Below the pieces are notes generated by a model. That model searched no databases. It worked only from the letters and a program-made list of their open reading frames with translations, and was not told the DNA's origin. Shown here in pieces: positions 1 through 5,906 of a DNA stretch of 7,598 nt. The DNA comes from Chloroflexota bacterium (GTDB lineage Bacteria; Chloroflexota; Dormibacteria; CF-121): contig VBFF01000039.1 of NCBI GenBank assembly GCA_005889285.1, positions 23,000 through 30,597 of the forward strand, written 5' to 3'. How positions within the stretch are numbered: the stretch's first letter is position 1; each line of letters begins with the position of its first letter. A program made the position numbers and the translations under genes.

Positions 1-330
1 CACGGTGTGCCCAATGCCGAGGGTGGCGAAGGCGCGGCCAACGGCTGGACGCCGACGAGGATTTACGCCGAACTCGCTGCCGGTCATCCGGTGATGGCCT
101 GGACCGAGACTGGCTGGGATCGGCCCTACGTTGGGTACTGGACGACGTTCGACGAGAAGATCAGGATCCGCTACTCGCTGATCGAACACGTCGTGACGTT
201 GAGCGGCGTGTCAGCGACGCAGGTTCGGGTCAACGACCCCTGGCACAGCGGCTCGCAGTACTGGTTCAGCAAGGCGGCTTTCGAGGCTTCCTGGGCCGAC
301 TTCAACAACATGGCGATCGTCTTCAAGTAG
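1..330 (+). CDS. C39-like (papain-fold) peptidase domain protein, 3' part only
   Basis: The reading frame is open from the first base and ends at the TAG at 328-330, so only the last 109 codons are present and the true start lies to the left. The segment looks like the C-terminal half of a Peptidase_C39-like domain. It has a G-W-T plus [10 protein letters not shown] segment, then an E-H-V-V-T-L-S-G-V stretch carrying the expected active-site histidine, then V-N-D-P-W carrying the expected aspartate, and finally a Y-W-F-S-K-A-A-F substrate-lid-like end. Proteins of this kind are usually exported cysteine-protease-fold proteins of unknown substrate in Gram-positive and Chloroflexota-like bacteria. 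The catalytic cysteine and any signal peptide would lie outside the window, so activity cannot be judged. It converges with the argG copy on the opposite strand and has no evident link to amino-acid synthesis. Confidence 0.7.
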   Translation, partial: HGVPNAEGGEGAANGWTPTRIYAELAAGHPVMAWTETGWDRPYVGYWTTFDEKIRIRYSLIEHVVTLSGVSATQVRVNDPWHSGSQYWFSKAAFEASWADFNNMAIVFK

Positions 331-586
331 ACGCTCGGTCACCGCGCTTCCCTGCACCGCGGCTTGGGTTCGGACGGGCAGGCCAACCAGCTTGATGAAT
401 CCGACGGCCGCCTGGTGATCGAACTGATCCCCCGCTGAGTAGGTGGCGAGCTGCGGGCGGTAGAGCGAGTACGGTGAGGACCGGCCGATGACCTGGGCGC
501 TGCCCTTGTGGAGCGTGAGGCGAACCGTCCCGCTGACGGCGCTCTGCGTGCTCTGGACGTAGGCGTCGAGGTCGCGCCGTGACTGG
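211..586 (-). pseudogene. argG: Displaced C-terminal part of argG copy 1, in the shifted frame
   Basis: This reading frame supplies the missing C-terminal domain of argininosuccinate synthase copy 1. It reads [12 protein letters not shown], then [31 protein letters not shown], and [13 protein letters not shown]. These are the standard tail motifs of the family in the right order. It has no start site of its own and is best read as the rest of the gene at 339-1538 after a one-base shift near 578-585. Family members normally end soon after G-F-I-x-L-x-G-L-P. Here the frame stays open about 40 codons further, to 211, running antisense across the last 120 bases of the C39-like gene. That extension has no recognisable family sequence, so the original stop may also have been lost. 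Confidence 0.75.
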
Positions 587-1538
587 CGAACCACTTGCCC
601 TGGTACACGAGGCGCGCGTACTCCGCCGCGACCGAAGTCTTGAAACGCCCAGCCTCGGCGTCGAGCACCATGTCCTCGAGGGCCCGGTGCGCGGTGTGCA
701 GGATGACGGCCGCCGGCGCCTCGTAGATCTCGCGCGACTTGATTCCCACGAAGCGGTCCTCGATCATGTCGATGCGGCCGATGCCGTGCAAGCCGCCCAG
801 ACGGTTGAGCTCCTCAACCAGGGCTACGGCGCCGGGTTGGCGGCCATCGAGCGTCGTCGGTACGCCCTCCTGGAAGGTCAGCTCGATGACCCCGGAGCTG
901 GCGGGGGCGGAGTCCACCGTCGAAGTCCAGCGATATGCGTCCTCGGGGGGTTTGAGGAGAGCATCTTCCAGGACCCCGGCCTCGATGGATCGCCCCCACA
1001 GGTTCTCATCCACACTGTACGGCGATTCGCGCTTGACCTCAATTGGCAGATTTTTTGCGCGCGCGTATGCAATTTCCTCCTCCCGGGTCATCGACATGCC
1101 ATCCCGCAACGGCGCTAGCACGTTCAGCTTCGGGTTGAGCGCGCCGACCGCAACGTCGAAGCGGACCTGGTCGTTTCCCTTGCCGGTCGAACCGTGGCCC
1201 ACCCAGGTCGCGCCTTCGCGAGCGGCAACCTCCACGAGAAGCTGGGCAATCAGCGGGCGGCCAAGGGCGGTTGCCAGCGGATATTGGCCCTGGTACAGCG
1301 CGCCCGCCTTTAGGGCCGGCCAGCAAAACCGCTCGATGAACGGCTGCCGGGCATCGACGACATAGGCCGCGACGGCTCCCGCAGCGAGCGCCCGGTCCCT
1401 GATGGCTTTGAGGTTTGGCTGGCTGCCGAGGTCGACCGTCAACGCCACCACGTCGAAGCCGCGGGTTTCGGTAAGCCACCTCACGGCCACTGTGGTGTCG
1501 AGACCACCCGAGAAAGCGAGGACGATCTTCTCTGGCAT
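339..1538 (-). CDS. argG: Argininosuccinate synthase, canonical type, copy 1, frameshifted near the 3' end
   Basis: Argininosuccinate synthase joins citrulline and aspartate using ATP, the penultimate step of arginine synthesis in the cytoplasm. Residues 1-318 match the family closely. The ATP pyrophosphatase loop F-S-G-G-L-D-T-T is at 9-16, [11 protein letters not shown] at 117-127, [13 protein letters not shown] at 172-184, and [16 protein letters not shown] at 255-270. After W-F-A-S (316-319) this frame becomes serine/arginine-rich nonsense up to the stop at 339-341. The expected family sequence continues in another frame (see the entry at 211-586). Inserting one base near 581 would restore a reading of [13 protein letters not shown]. 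The start ATG overlaps the argR stop as ATGA and has GGAGG at 1543-1547. This is either a real frameshift mutation or a single-base sequence error. The 399 codons match the usual family length only by coincidence of the out-of-frame stop. Confidence 0.85.
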   Translation of the reverse strand: MPEKIVLAFSGGLDTTVAVRWLTETRGFDVVALTVDLGSQPNLKAIRDRALAAGAVAAYVVDARQPFIERFCWPALKAGALYQGQYPLATALGRPLIAQLLVEVAAREGATWVGHGSTGKGNDQVRFDVAVGALNPKLNVLAPLRDGMSMTREEEIAYARAKNLPIEVKRESPYSVDENLWGRSIEAGVLEDALLKPPEDAYRWTSTVDSAPASSGVIELTFQEGVPTTLDGRQPGAVALVEELNRLGGLHGIGRIDMIEDRFVGIKSREIYEAPAAVILHTAHRALEDMVLDAEAGRFKTSVAAEYARLVYQGKWFASHGATSTPTSRARRAPSAGRFASRSTRAAPRSSAGPHRTRSTARSSPPTQRGISSITRRPSDSSSWLACPSEPKPRCREAR

Positions 1539-2020
1539 CAGTCCTCCGGTTGCACGTAGGCGCCGAGGCCGGCCAGCCGCTGGGCGAGCCCGCCATAGGC
1601 GCGCGGGTGGAGCGCGAGAGCCGCAAAGATCGTGTCGTCACCGGCAAGCGTGCCGATCACTTCCGGCCACGCGACCGCGTCGATTGCCGACGCAATCGAG
1701 TTCGCCGAGCCCGGCGTCGTCGTCAGCACGGCCATGCCCTGTCCGCGCCGGACGGTCAGCGGTAGGTCACGGAGCAGGCGCCGAAGCCGGTCCTCGCGGC
1801 CCACCGGCGACGCTGCGCCCAGCCCCTCGTTCGGTTTGACGTAGTGGCTCTCCGGTCCGCCGACCCGAACCAGGCCGAGCTCGGCGATGTCACGCGACAC
1901 CGTTGCCTGCGTGGTGGGCATCCCGACGCGGCCCAGACGCTCGACGAGCTCTTCCTGGGTCGCGATCTGGTGCTTGGCGATGAGGGAGAGGATCGCCTCC
2001 TGCCGCTTACGCTTTGACAT
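1538..2020 (-). CDS. argR: Arginine repressor ArgR
   Basis: A 160-residue protein of normal ArgR length. The N-terminal winged helix-turn-helix (about 1-65) contains the recognition-helix motif T-Q-A-T-V-S-R-D-I-A-E-L-G-L-V at 37-51. The C-terminal hexamerisation and arginine-binding domain (about 80-155) has S-A-N-S-I-A-S-A-I-D at 105-114 and the effector motif G-T-L-A-G-D-D-T at 123-130. ArgR family proteins bind paired ARG boxes when loaded with arginine and repress biosynthetic genes. The ATG at 2018-2020 is preceded by AGGGAGG (2030-2036) with 9 bases of spacing. The gene overlaps the end of argH by 14 bases, and its TGA overlaps the argG copy 1 ATG. Lying inside the operon it probably controls, it is expected to be autoregulated. 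That is an inference, as no convincing ARG box could be assigned by eye. Confidence 0.95.
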   Translation of the reverse strand: MSKRKRQEAILSLIAKHQIATQEELVERLGRVGMPTTQATVSRDIAELGLVRVGGPESHYVKPNEGLGAASPVGREDRLRRLLRDLPLTVRRGQGMAVLTTTPGSANSIASAIDAVAWPEVIGTLAGDDTIFAALALHPRAYGGLAQRLAGLGAYVQPED

Positions 2021-3392
2021 TCGCGAGCGCCTCCCTGACGCGCGCGGGCGCCGTTCCACCGACCACGTCGCGCGATCCCAGCGCGCCCTCTAGCGTCAGA
2101 TGGTCGACGATTTCCGCGCCGAACAGCGGGGAAAACCGCTGCAGCTCGGCGAGGCTGAACGATTCCAGGCCCCGGTGGGCAGCGATCGCCTCGGCGACCA
2201 TCCGGCCCACCAGGTGATGCGCGTCGCGAAAGGGCATGCCTTTGCGTGACAGGTAGTCGGCGAGCTCAGTTGCCAGCGTATAGCCCTCGAGGGCGGCCCT
2301 GCGCATCACGTCCCGGTCGAAACGCAAACCTCGTACCAGCCGGGCCGTGACGTGTAGGCAGGCCAGCGTCGTGTCGATGCCGTCGAAGAGCGCTTCCTTG
2401 TCCTCCTGCAGGTCGCGGTTGTAGGCGAGCGGCAGGCCCTTGAGCACCATCAGCAGATTCACCAGGTCGCCCGCGACGCGTCCGCTCTTCGCTCGGACCA
2501 GTTCGGCCGCGCAGGGATTCTTCTTGTTCGGCATCATCGAGCTGCCGCTGGTCAGCGCATCGGGAAGCGAGGCGAAGGAGAACTCGATACTGGTCCAGAG
2601 CACGATCTCGCCACAGAGTCGCGAGAGATGGATCATCGCGATGCTGCACGCCGCCAGCAGCTCGACGACGAAGTCGCGATCGGCGACGGCATCGAGCGAG
2701 TTCGCGCTGGCGGCGCCGAAGCCGAGGTCGTGGGCCAGCGCACCGCGGTCGATGGGAAAGCCACTGCCGGCGAGCGCACCGGCGCCGAGCGGCGACACGT
2801 CGGCACGACGCAGCGCGTCCGCGATCCGGCCAGCGTCACGATGGAGCATCTCGACGTAGGCGAGGAGATGATGGGCCAGCAGGACGGGTTGCGCGCGCTG
2901 CGTATGGGTGTAGCCCGGCATCACCGTATCGACGTGTTCCTCGGCCCGGGTGATCAACGCAGACTCGAGCCCGGTGATCGCTTCGAGCAACTGCGCTCCG
3001 GCGCCGCCCACGTAGAGGCGCAGATCGAGGGCGACCTGGTCATTGCGGCTGCGACCTGTATGGAGCTTTCCACCCAGCGGACCCAGCTTTTCGCGGAGGC
3101 GCTTTTCGACCAGCATATGGATGTCTTCGGGGGCCGCCACCCTGCCCTCCCCCGCAAGCGGGGGAGGGAAATTGTCGGTGAAGTCGGACTCGATTTCCTG
3201 GAGCGCCACGTCGATGCGCGACTGCTCCTCCGGCGTCAGCACGCCGGCGCGGACCAGGGCTTTCGCCCACGCCCGGCTACCCGCGATGTCCTCGCGAAAG
3301 AGCCGGCGGTCGACGTCGAGCGATCGCGTGAACTCGTGGATCAGGGGATCCGGCTCTTCGCCAAATCGCCCACCCCAGGGTTGCTGGCTCAG
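2007..3392 (-). CDS. argH: Argininosuccinate lyase, probable CTG start
   Basis: Argininosuccinate lyase splits argininosuccinate into arginine and fumarate, the last step of arginine synthesis; it is a cytoplasmic tetramer of the fumarase/aspartase superfamily. With the proposed start it has 461 residues, the usual length. Visible motifs are W-G-G-R-F at 6-10, R-E-D-I-A-G-S at 33-39, T-G-R-S-R-N-D-Q at 112-119, M-P-G-Y-T-H-T-Q-R-A-Q-P at 158-169, and the superfamily signature G-S-S-M-M-P-N-K-K-N-P at 283-293, which carries the catalytic serine loop. No ATG or TTG lies near the expected N-terminus. A CTG at 3390-3392 overlaps the argG copy 2 TGA as CTGA, has AAAGG seven bases upstream, and gives the typical M-S-x-x-P-W-G-G-R-F beginning. 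An upstream in-frame GTG adds 12 residues without a ribosome site. Residues 75-83 (F-P-P-P-L-A-G-E-G) come from an inserted palindrome in a loop before P-E-D-I-H-M. Confidence 0.93.
   Translation of the reverse strand: MSQQPWGGRFGEEPDPLIHEFTRSLDVDRRLFREDIAGSRAWAKALVRAGVLTPEEQSRIDVALQEIESDFTDNFPPPLAGEGRVAAPEDIHMLVEKRLREKLGPLGGKLHTGRSRNDQVALDLRLYVGGAGAQLLEAITGLESALITRAEEHVDTVMPGYTHTQRAQPVLLAHHLLAYVEMLHRDAGRIADALRRADVSPLGAGALAGSGFPIDRGALAHDLGFGAASANSLDAVADRDFVVELLAACSIAMIHLSRLCGEIVLWTSIEFSFASLPDALTSGSSMMPNKKNPCAAELVRAKSGRVAGDLVNLLMVLKGLPLAYNRDLQEDKEALFDGIDTTLACLHVTARLVRGLRFDRDVMRRAALEGYTLATELADYLSRKGMPFRDAHHLVGRMVAEAIAAHRGLESFSLAELQRFSPLFGAEIVDHLTLEGALGSRDVVGGTAPARVREALANVKA
3145..3168. repeat. 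Perfect 24-base palindrome inserted in frame in argH
   Basis: Two perfectly complementary 11-base arms (3145-3155 and 3158-3168) flank an AA spacer. The arms are CCCTCCCCCGC and GCGGGGGAGGG. On the argH strand the element is read as F-P-P-P-L-A-G-E-G, and the reading frame stays open through it. It sits between the helix ending E-I-E-S-D-F and the conserved P-E-D-I-H-M segment, where other lyases have a short variable loop. The sequence resembles the small dispersed palindromes that give P-L-A-G-E-G-type peptides in many GC-rich genomes. Only one copy is seen in this window, so its mobility is inferred. Confidence 0.75.
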
Positions 3393-4633
3393 TGCGAAAC
3401 CTTTGACATCCGCTTGGCCAGCACCTCCCACGGCAAGCCGCCGATCTGTGCGGCGGGCCCGCACAACTGTTGATTGAAGCTCCGGCTTTGCAGGCCCCGG
3501 ATTTCCGGGAAGAAGAGCGTGTAGTCGCTCTGGCGCGACTCCAGGTCGATCGTGCCGTGGAACAGGTTGGCCGTGAGGGTGCCGTTGACGTTGGCCTGGG
3601 TGGTCTGGATGAAGGCGTCCAGCGCTTGCTTGAGCGGACTGAACCAGGCCCCGTGGTACACGAGGTAGGCCCATTTCTGGTCGACCGCGGCCTTGAAATC
3701 CAGCTCCTCTTTGGTCAGCGTGAACTGCTCCAGATCGTGATGCAGCTTCAGCAGCACCGCGGCCGCCGGCGCCTCGTAAAGCTCGCGTGACTTCAGACCC
3801 ATGATCCCGTCTTCGAAGATATCGATCTTGCCGATGCCATGGCTGCCGGCGATGACGTTGAGCTTGGAGACGATTTCGGGGAGGGGCAACTCGTCGCCGT
3901 TGAGCGCCACCGGCACGCCGCCCTCGAACCTGACCGACACCCTGGTTGGGGTGGCGCTCGCCTCTGCCGGCGGCTTCAGCCAGAGCCAGGCATGATCCGG
4001 GATCGGCTGGTTGAGGCCCACGGCCCCGGACGCCAGGCTGCGGCACCACAGCGTTTTGTCGTCGCCGCCCTGCATGACCTCGGTGATGGGGATGCCCAGC
4101 TCCTTGGACAGCTCCTCCTCCTCGCCGCGCGTCAGGTCGAAGTCACGCACCGGGACGAGGACATCGAGCTGGGGCGCGAAGAGTTTGAAGACGTTGTGCA
4201 TGCGGTACTGGTCGTTCCCCTTGCCGCTGCTGCCCTCCATGATGGCGTCGCAGCCGAGCTTGAGCGCCAGCGATGCGATCTTCGAGGCGATCAGCTGGCG
4301 GGTCATCGAGGTCGAGACCGGGTAGCCTTCGTAATTCGAATTGGCCTGGATGGCTTTCGACAGCCAGAGGTCGGCAAACTCCTGCTTGGCGTCGATCACG
4401 ATCGGCGTGATGCCCAGCACCTTTGCCTTCTGGATGGCGGCGGCCATCTCGTCCTGGCCCTGGCCCACGTCGACGGTGATCGCGAACAGCTCCTCGACCT
4501 GGTATTTCTCTTTCGCCAGCACGGCGCAGAGGGATGAGTCCAATCCGCCGGAATAGGCCAGGGCGACCTTCTTGGCCGTCTTGACCGGCGTCGCGTCGAT
4601 CTTCTCCAGTAACTTGCTCTTCAATGCCAGCAT
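3389..4633 (-). CDS. argG: Argininosuccinate synthase-like protein, divergent paralogue (copy 2)
   Basis: A 414-residue argininosuccinate synthase family protein, first gene of the arginine operon. The ATP loop A-Y-S-G-G-L-D-S-S is at 26-34, after a 25-residue N-terminal leader that copy 1 lacks. S-G-K-G-N-D-Q-Y-R at 136-144 and E-D-G-I-M-G-L-K-S-R-E-L-Y-E-A-P at 274-289 keep the substrate-contact residues of the family (N, D and R of GNDQxR; E and Y of the later motif), so catalysis looks intact. It differs from copy 1 in two places. [11 protein letters not shown] is replaced by G-G-D-D-K-T-L-W-C-R-S (189-199). The C-terminus after G-T-L-T-A-N-L-F-H-G reads S-D-Y-T-L-F-F-P-E-I-R-G in place of the usual S-P-Y-S-L-Y tail. 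The ATG at 4631-4633 has AGGAGG (4641-4646) seven bases upstream. It most likely makes argininosuccinate; a different acceptor substrate is possible but unsupported. Confidence 0.85.
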   Translation of the reverse strand: MLALKSKLLEKIDATPVKTAKKVALAYSGGLDSSLCAVLAKEKYQVEELFAITVDVGQGQDEMAAAIQKAKVLGITPIVIDAKQEFADLWLSKAIQANSNYEGYPVSTSMTRQLIASKIASLALKLGCDAIMEGSSGKGNDQYRMHNVFKLFAPQLDVLVPVRDFDLTRGEEEELSKELGIPITEVMQGGDDKTLWCRSLASGAVGLNQPIPDHAWLWLKPPAEASATPTRVSVRFEGGVPVALNGDELPLPEIVSKLNVIAGSHGIGKIDIFEDGIMGLKSRELYEAPAAAVLLKLHHDLEQFTLTKEELDFKAAVDQKWAYLVYHGAWFSPLKQALDAFIQTTQANVNGTLTANLFHGTIDLESRQSDYTLFFPEIRGLQSRSFNQQLCGPAAQIGGLPWEVLAKRMSKVSH

Positions 4634-4665
4634 GGTGCAGCCTCCTGCCCGGTTGTAGTCGCATA

Positions 4666-4694
4666 AGTATACGGAAGCCTGTATGATTACGCAA
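4666..4694 (-). promoter_or_regulatory. Probable sigma-70-type promoter of the arginine operon
   Basis: Read on the minus strand, a -10 box TATACT (4666-4671) is preceded by exactly 17 bases and a -35-like box TTGCGT (4689-4694). The -10 matches five of six consensus positions and the -35 matches three. Transcription would start near 4659 and give an untranslated leader of about 26 bases carrying the AGGAGG of argG copy 2. The -35 box lies inside the first codons of the divergent lysX gene. An imperfect palindrome, GCATAAGTATAC (4661-4672), covers the -10 and could be an operator half-site, but it does not clearly match the ARG-box consensus. Confidence 0.5.
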
Positions 4695-5549
4695 CCACTG
4701 ATGGTCGGCATCCTCTGCTCCCGCGTCCGCGTCGAAGAGAAGGCCTTGTTCGAGGCGCTCCGGCGACGCGTTATTCCCTTCGAGCGCCTGGATGAAGATC
4801 GCATCAAGTTCGCCATTGGCAGCCCCTTTCCCCATGCCGGCGTCGTCCTGGACCGGTCCATCCACCACGGCCGGTCGCTGTACGCGCTGACGCTGCTGAA
4901 CGCCGCCCGCGTGCCGACCGTGAATCGGGCGAAGGTTGCCCGCATCTGCGGCGACAAGATCCTGACCACCGCCGCGCTCGCCCGCGACGGTGTGCCCGTA
5001 CCGAAGACGGTCGTCACGTTCACGCGGGAGTCCGCCCTGGAAGCCATCGAGGCGATGGGGTATCCGGTCGTGCTCAAGCCCATGGTTGGCTCCTGGGGGC
5101 GACTGCTCGCCAAGATCAACGACCGGGATGCTGCCGAGGCAGTGCTCGAGCACAAGGAGACGCTGGGCTCCTACCAGCACGGTATTTTTTACATCCAGGA
5201 GTACGTCAACAAGCCGCAGCGCGACATCCGCGCGATCGTCGTGGGGGACCAGACGATTGGCGCGATCTACCGCACCTCCGAGCACTGGATCACGAACACC
5301 GCGCGCAACGGGCGCGCTTCAATCTGCGAGGTCACGCCCGAGATCGACCAGCTCTGCCAGAAAGCGGCCGCCGCGGTCGGCGGCGGGTTCCTCTCGGTGG
5401 ACTTGCTGGAGCACGAGGACGGCTTGCTGGTCAACGAGCTCAACTACACACCCGAGTTCCACGGCTTCATGGATGCGACGGGCATTCCGGTCGCCGACCA
5501 CGTGATCGACTACGTCCAGCAGGTCGGCATCCGGCAAGCAGTCGCATGA
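4683..5549 (+). CDS. lysX: LysX, alpha-aminoadipate-LysW ligase (RimK-type ATP-grasp)
   Basis: LysX uses ATP to attach the amino group of alpha-aminoadipate to the C-terminal glutamate of the carrier protein LysW, protecting the substrate for later lysine steps. The 288 residues match the family along their whole length. V-N-R-A-K-V-A-R-I-C-G-D-K is at 80-92 and the ATP-grasp core V-V-L-K-P-M-V-G-S-W-G-R-L-L at 129-142. I-F-Y-I-Q-E-Y-V at 168-175 precedes D-I-R, H-W-I-T-N-T-A-R-N-G is at 201-210, and the metal-binding end L-L-V-N-E-L-N-Y-T is at 248-256. The ATG at 4683 has a weak GGAAG (4673-4677). An ATG at 4701 has no ribosome site but aligns better with the start of known LysX proteins, so the start is uncertain. 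The related ligase ArgX acts on glutamate for arginine; the downstream homocitrate synthase favours LysX, though dual function cannot be excluded. LysW itself is not in the window. Confidence 0.9.
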   Translation: MITQPLMVGILCSRVRVEEKALFEALRRRVIPFERLDEDRIKFAIGSPFPHAGVVLDRSIHHGRSLYALTLLNAARVPTVNRAKVARICGDKILTTAALARDGVPVPKTVVTFTRESALEAIEAMGYPVVLKPMVGSWGRLLAKINDRDAAEAVLEHKETLGSYQHGIFYIQEYVNKPQRDIRAIVVGDQTIGAIYRTSEHWITNTARNGRASICEVTPEIDQLCQKAAAAVGGGFLSVDLLEHEDGLLVNELNYTPEFHGFMDATGIPVADHVIDYVQQVGIRQAVA

Positions 5550-5564
5550 TGAAGGCGTGCCCGC

Positions 5565-5594
5565 TTGACATCGGACCCCGATGGCGCGTATCGT
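5565..5594 (+). promoter_or_regulatory. Promoter of the T-box leader and lysine genes
   Basis: A perfect -35 box TTGACA (5565-5570) is followed by an 18-base spacer and TATCGT (5589-5594), which matches four of six -10 positions. Initiation would fall near 5601, about 20 bases before stem I of the T-box. It begins 15 bases after the lysX stop, so homocitrate synthase has its own start of transcription, separate from lysX. Read-through from lysX into the leader remains possible, as no terminator is seen between them. Confidence 0.6.
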
Positions 5595-5600
5595 TCCCGC

Positions 5601-5896
5601 CAACAAGTTCATACGGAAAGGCGTCGATGAGGGCGAGTACGCGGACGCTGGGATTACAGAGAGTCTCCGGCAGCTGAGAAGGAGAGTCCAGGGCACCGCC
5701 GAAAAAGGCCTCGGAGCCGCCGGTCGAACGGGGGCGATCCCCAGTAGGCCGAGCCGGATGGCCCCCGTGATCGGGCTGGAGTCTTCAGGCAGCGGGCCGC
5801 GGACTCAAAGAGGCTGTTCTTGCGAGAGGACGGCAAAGTCGGGTGGTACCACGAGAGAAGGCCTCTCGTCCCGGTGGACGAAGGCTTTTTATTTTT
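5601..5896 (+). promoter_or_regulatory. T-box riboswitch leader, lysine specifier (AAG)
   Basis: T-box leaders bind a specific tRNA; an uncharged tRNA stabilises an antiterminator and lets transcription continue. Most conserved parts are visible. The base of stem I pairs GGCG (5620-5623) with CGCC (5718-5721). A kink-turn-like GATGA leads to GAGG (5629-5632), paired with CCTC (5709-5712). The specifier loop has AGTA (5636-5639) on its left side. Above it, GCGG (5641-5644) pairs with CCGC (5696-5699), followed by the AGAGAG bulge (5658-5663) and the TCTCC/GGAGA hairpin around a 12-base apical loop. On the right of the specifier loop, GAAAAAGG precedes CCTC. Placing the codon one purine before the stem, as in glyQS, gives AAG (5705-5707), lysine. 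A stem II-like region runs from 5745 to 5783. The T-box GGGTGGTACCACG (5841-5853) exposes TGGT, complementary to an ACCA tRNA end. The antiterminator pairs ACGAGAG (5851-5857) with CTCTCGT (5863-5869). Lysine specificity is inferred. Confidence 0.9.
5861..5896 (+). terminator. Intrinsic terminator of the T-box
   Basis: GCCT (5861-5864) and TCGTCC (5866-5871), with one bulged C between them, pair with GGACGA (5876-5881) and AGGC (5882-5885) around a four-base CGGT loop. The run TTTTTATTTTT follows at 5886-5896. The left arm uses the same bases as the right arm of the antiterminator, so the two structures exclude each other, as expected for transcription attenuation. Confidence 0.85.
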
Positions 5897-5906
5897 CGGA
5901 GGTGCC

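Noticed and set aside
3393..4049. N-terminal extension of the argH frame upstream of the CTG
   Set aside because: It is out-of-frame translation of argG copy 2, and the real ArgH homology begins right after 3392.
4661..4672. ARG box over the argG copy 2 promoter
   Set aside because: Only an imperfect 12-base palindrome is present, without the TGAAT/ATTCA half-sites, so it is not listed as an operator.
4634..5155. N-terminal extension of argG copy 2 upstream of 4633
   Set aside because: The extension is antisense to lysX, has no conserved sequence, and a strong AGGAGG sits before the ATG at 4633.
4143..5285. Long minus-strand reading frame antisense to lysX and overlapping argG copy 2
   Set aside because: Its translation has no family motifs, and it lies opposite an unmistakable LysX and in another frame of argG. 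GC-rich codon bias creates such open shadows.
5706..5708. AGG (arginine) as the T-box specifier codon
   Set aside because: It would leave no unpaired purine between the codon and the CCTC stem, unlike known T-boxes, and would not fit a lysine gene downstream.
5601..5896. Lysine riboswitch (L-box) as an alternative for the leader
   Set aside because: The GGGTGGTACC T-box motif, AGAGAG bulge and antiterminator/terminator pair fit a tRNA-sensing T-box rather than a metabolite-binding lysine riboswitch.
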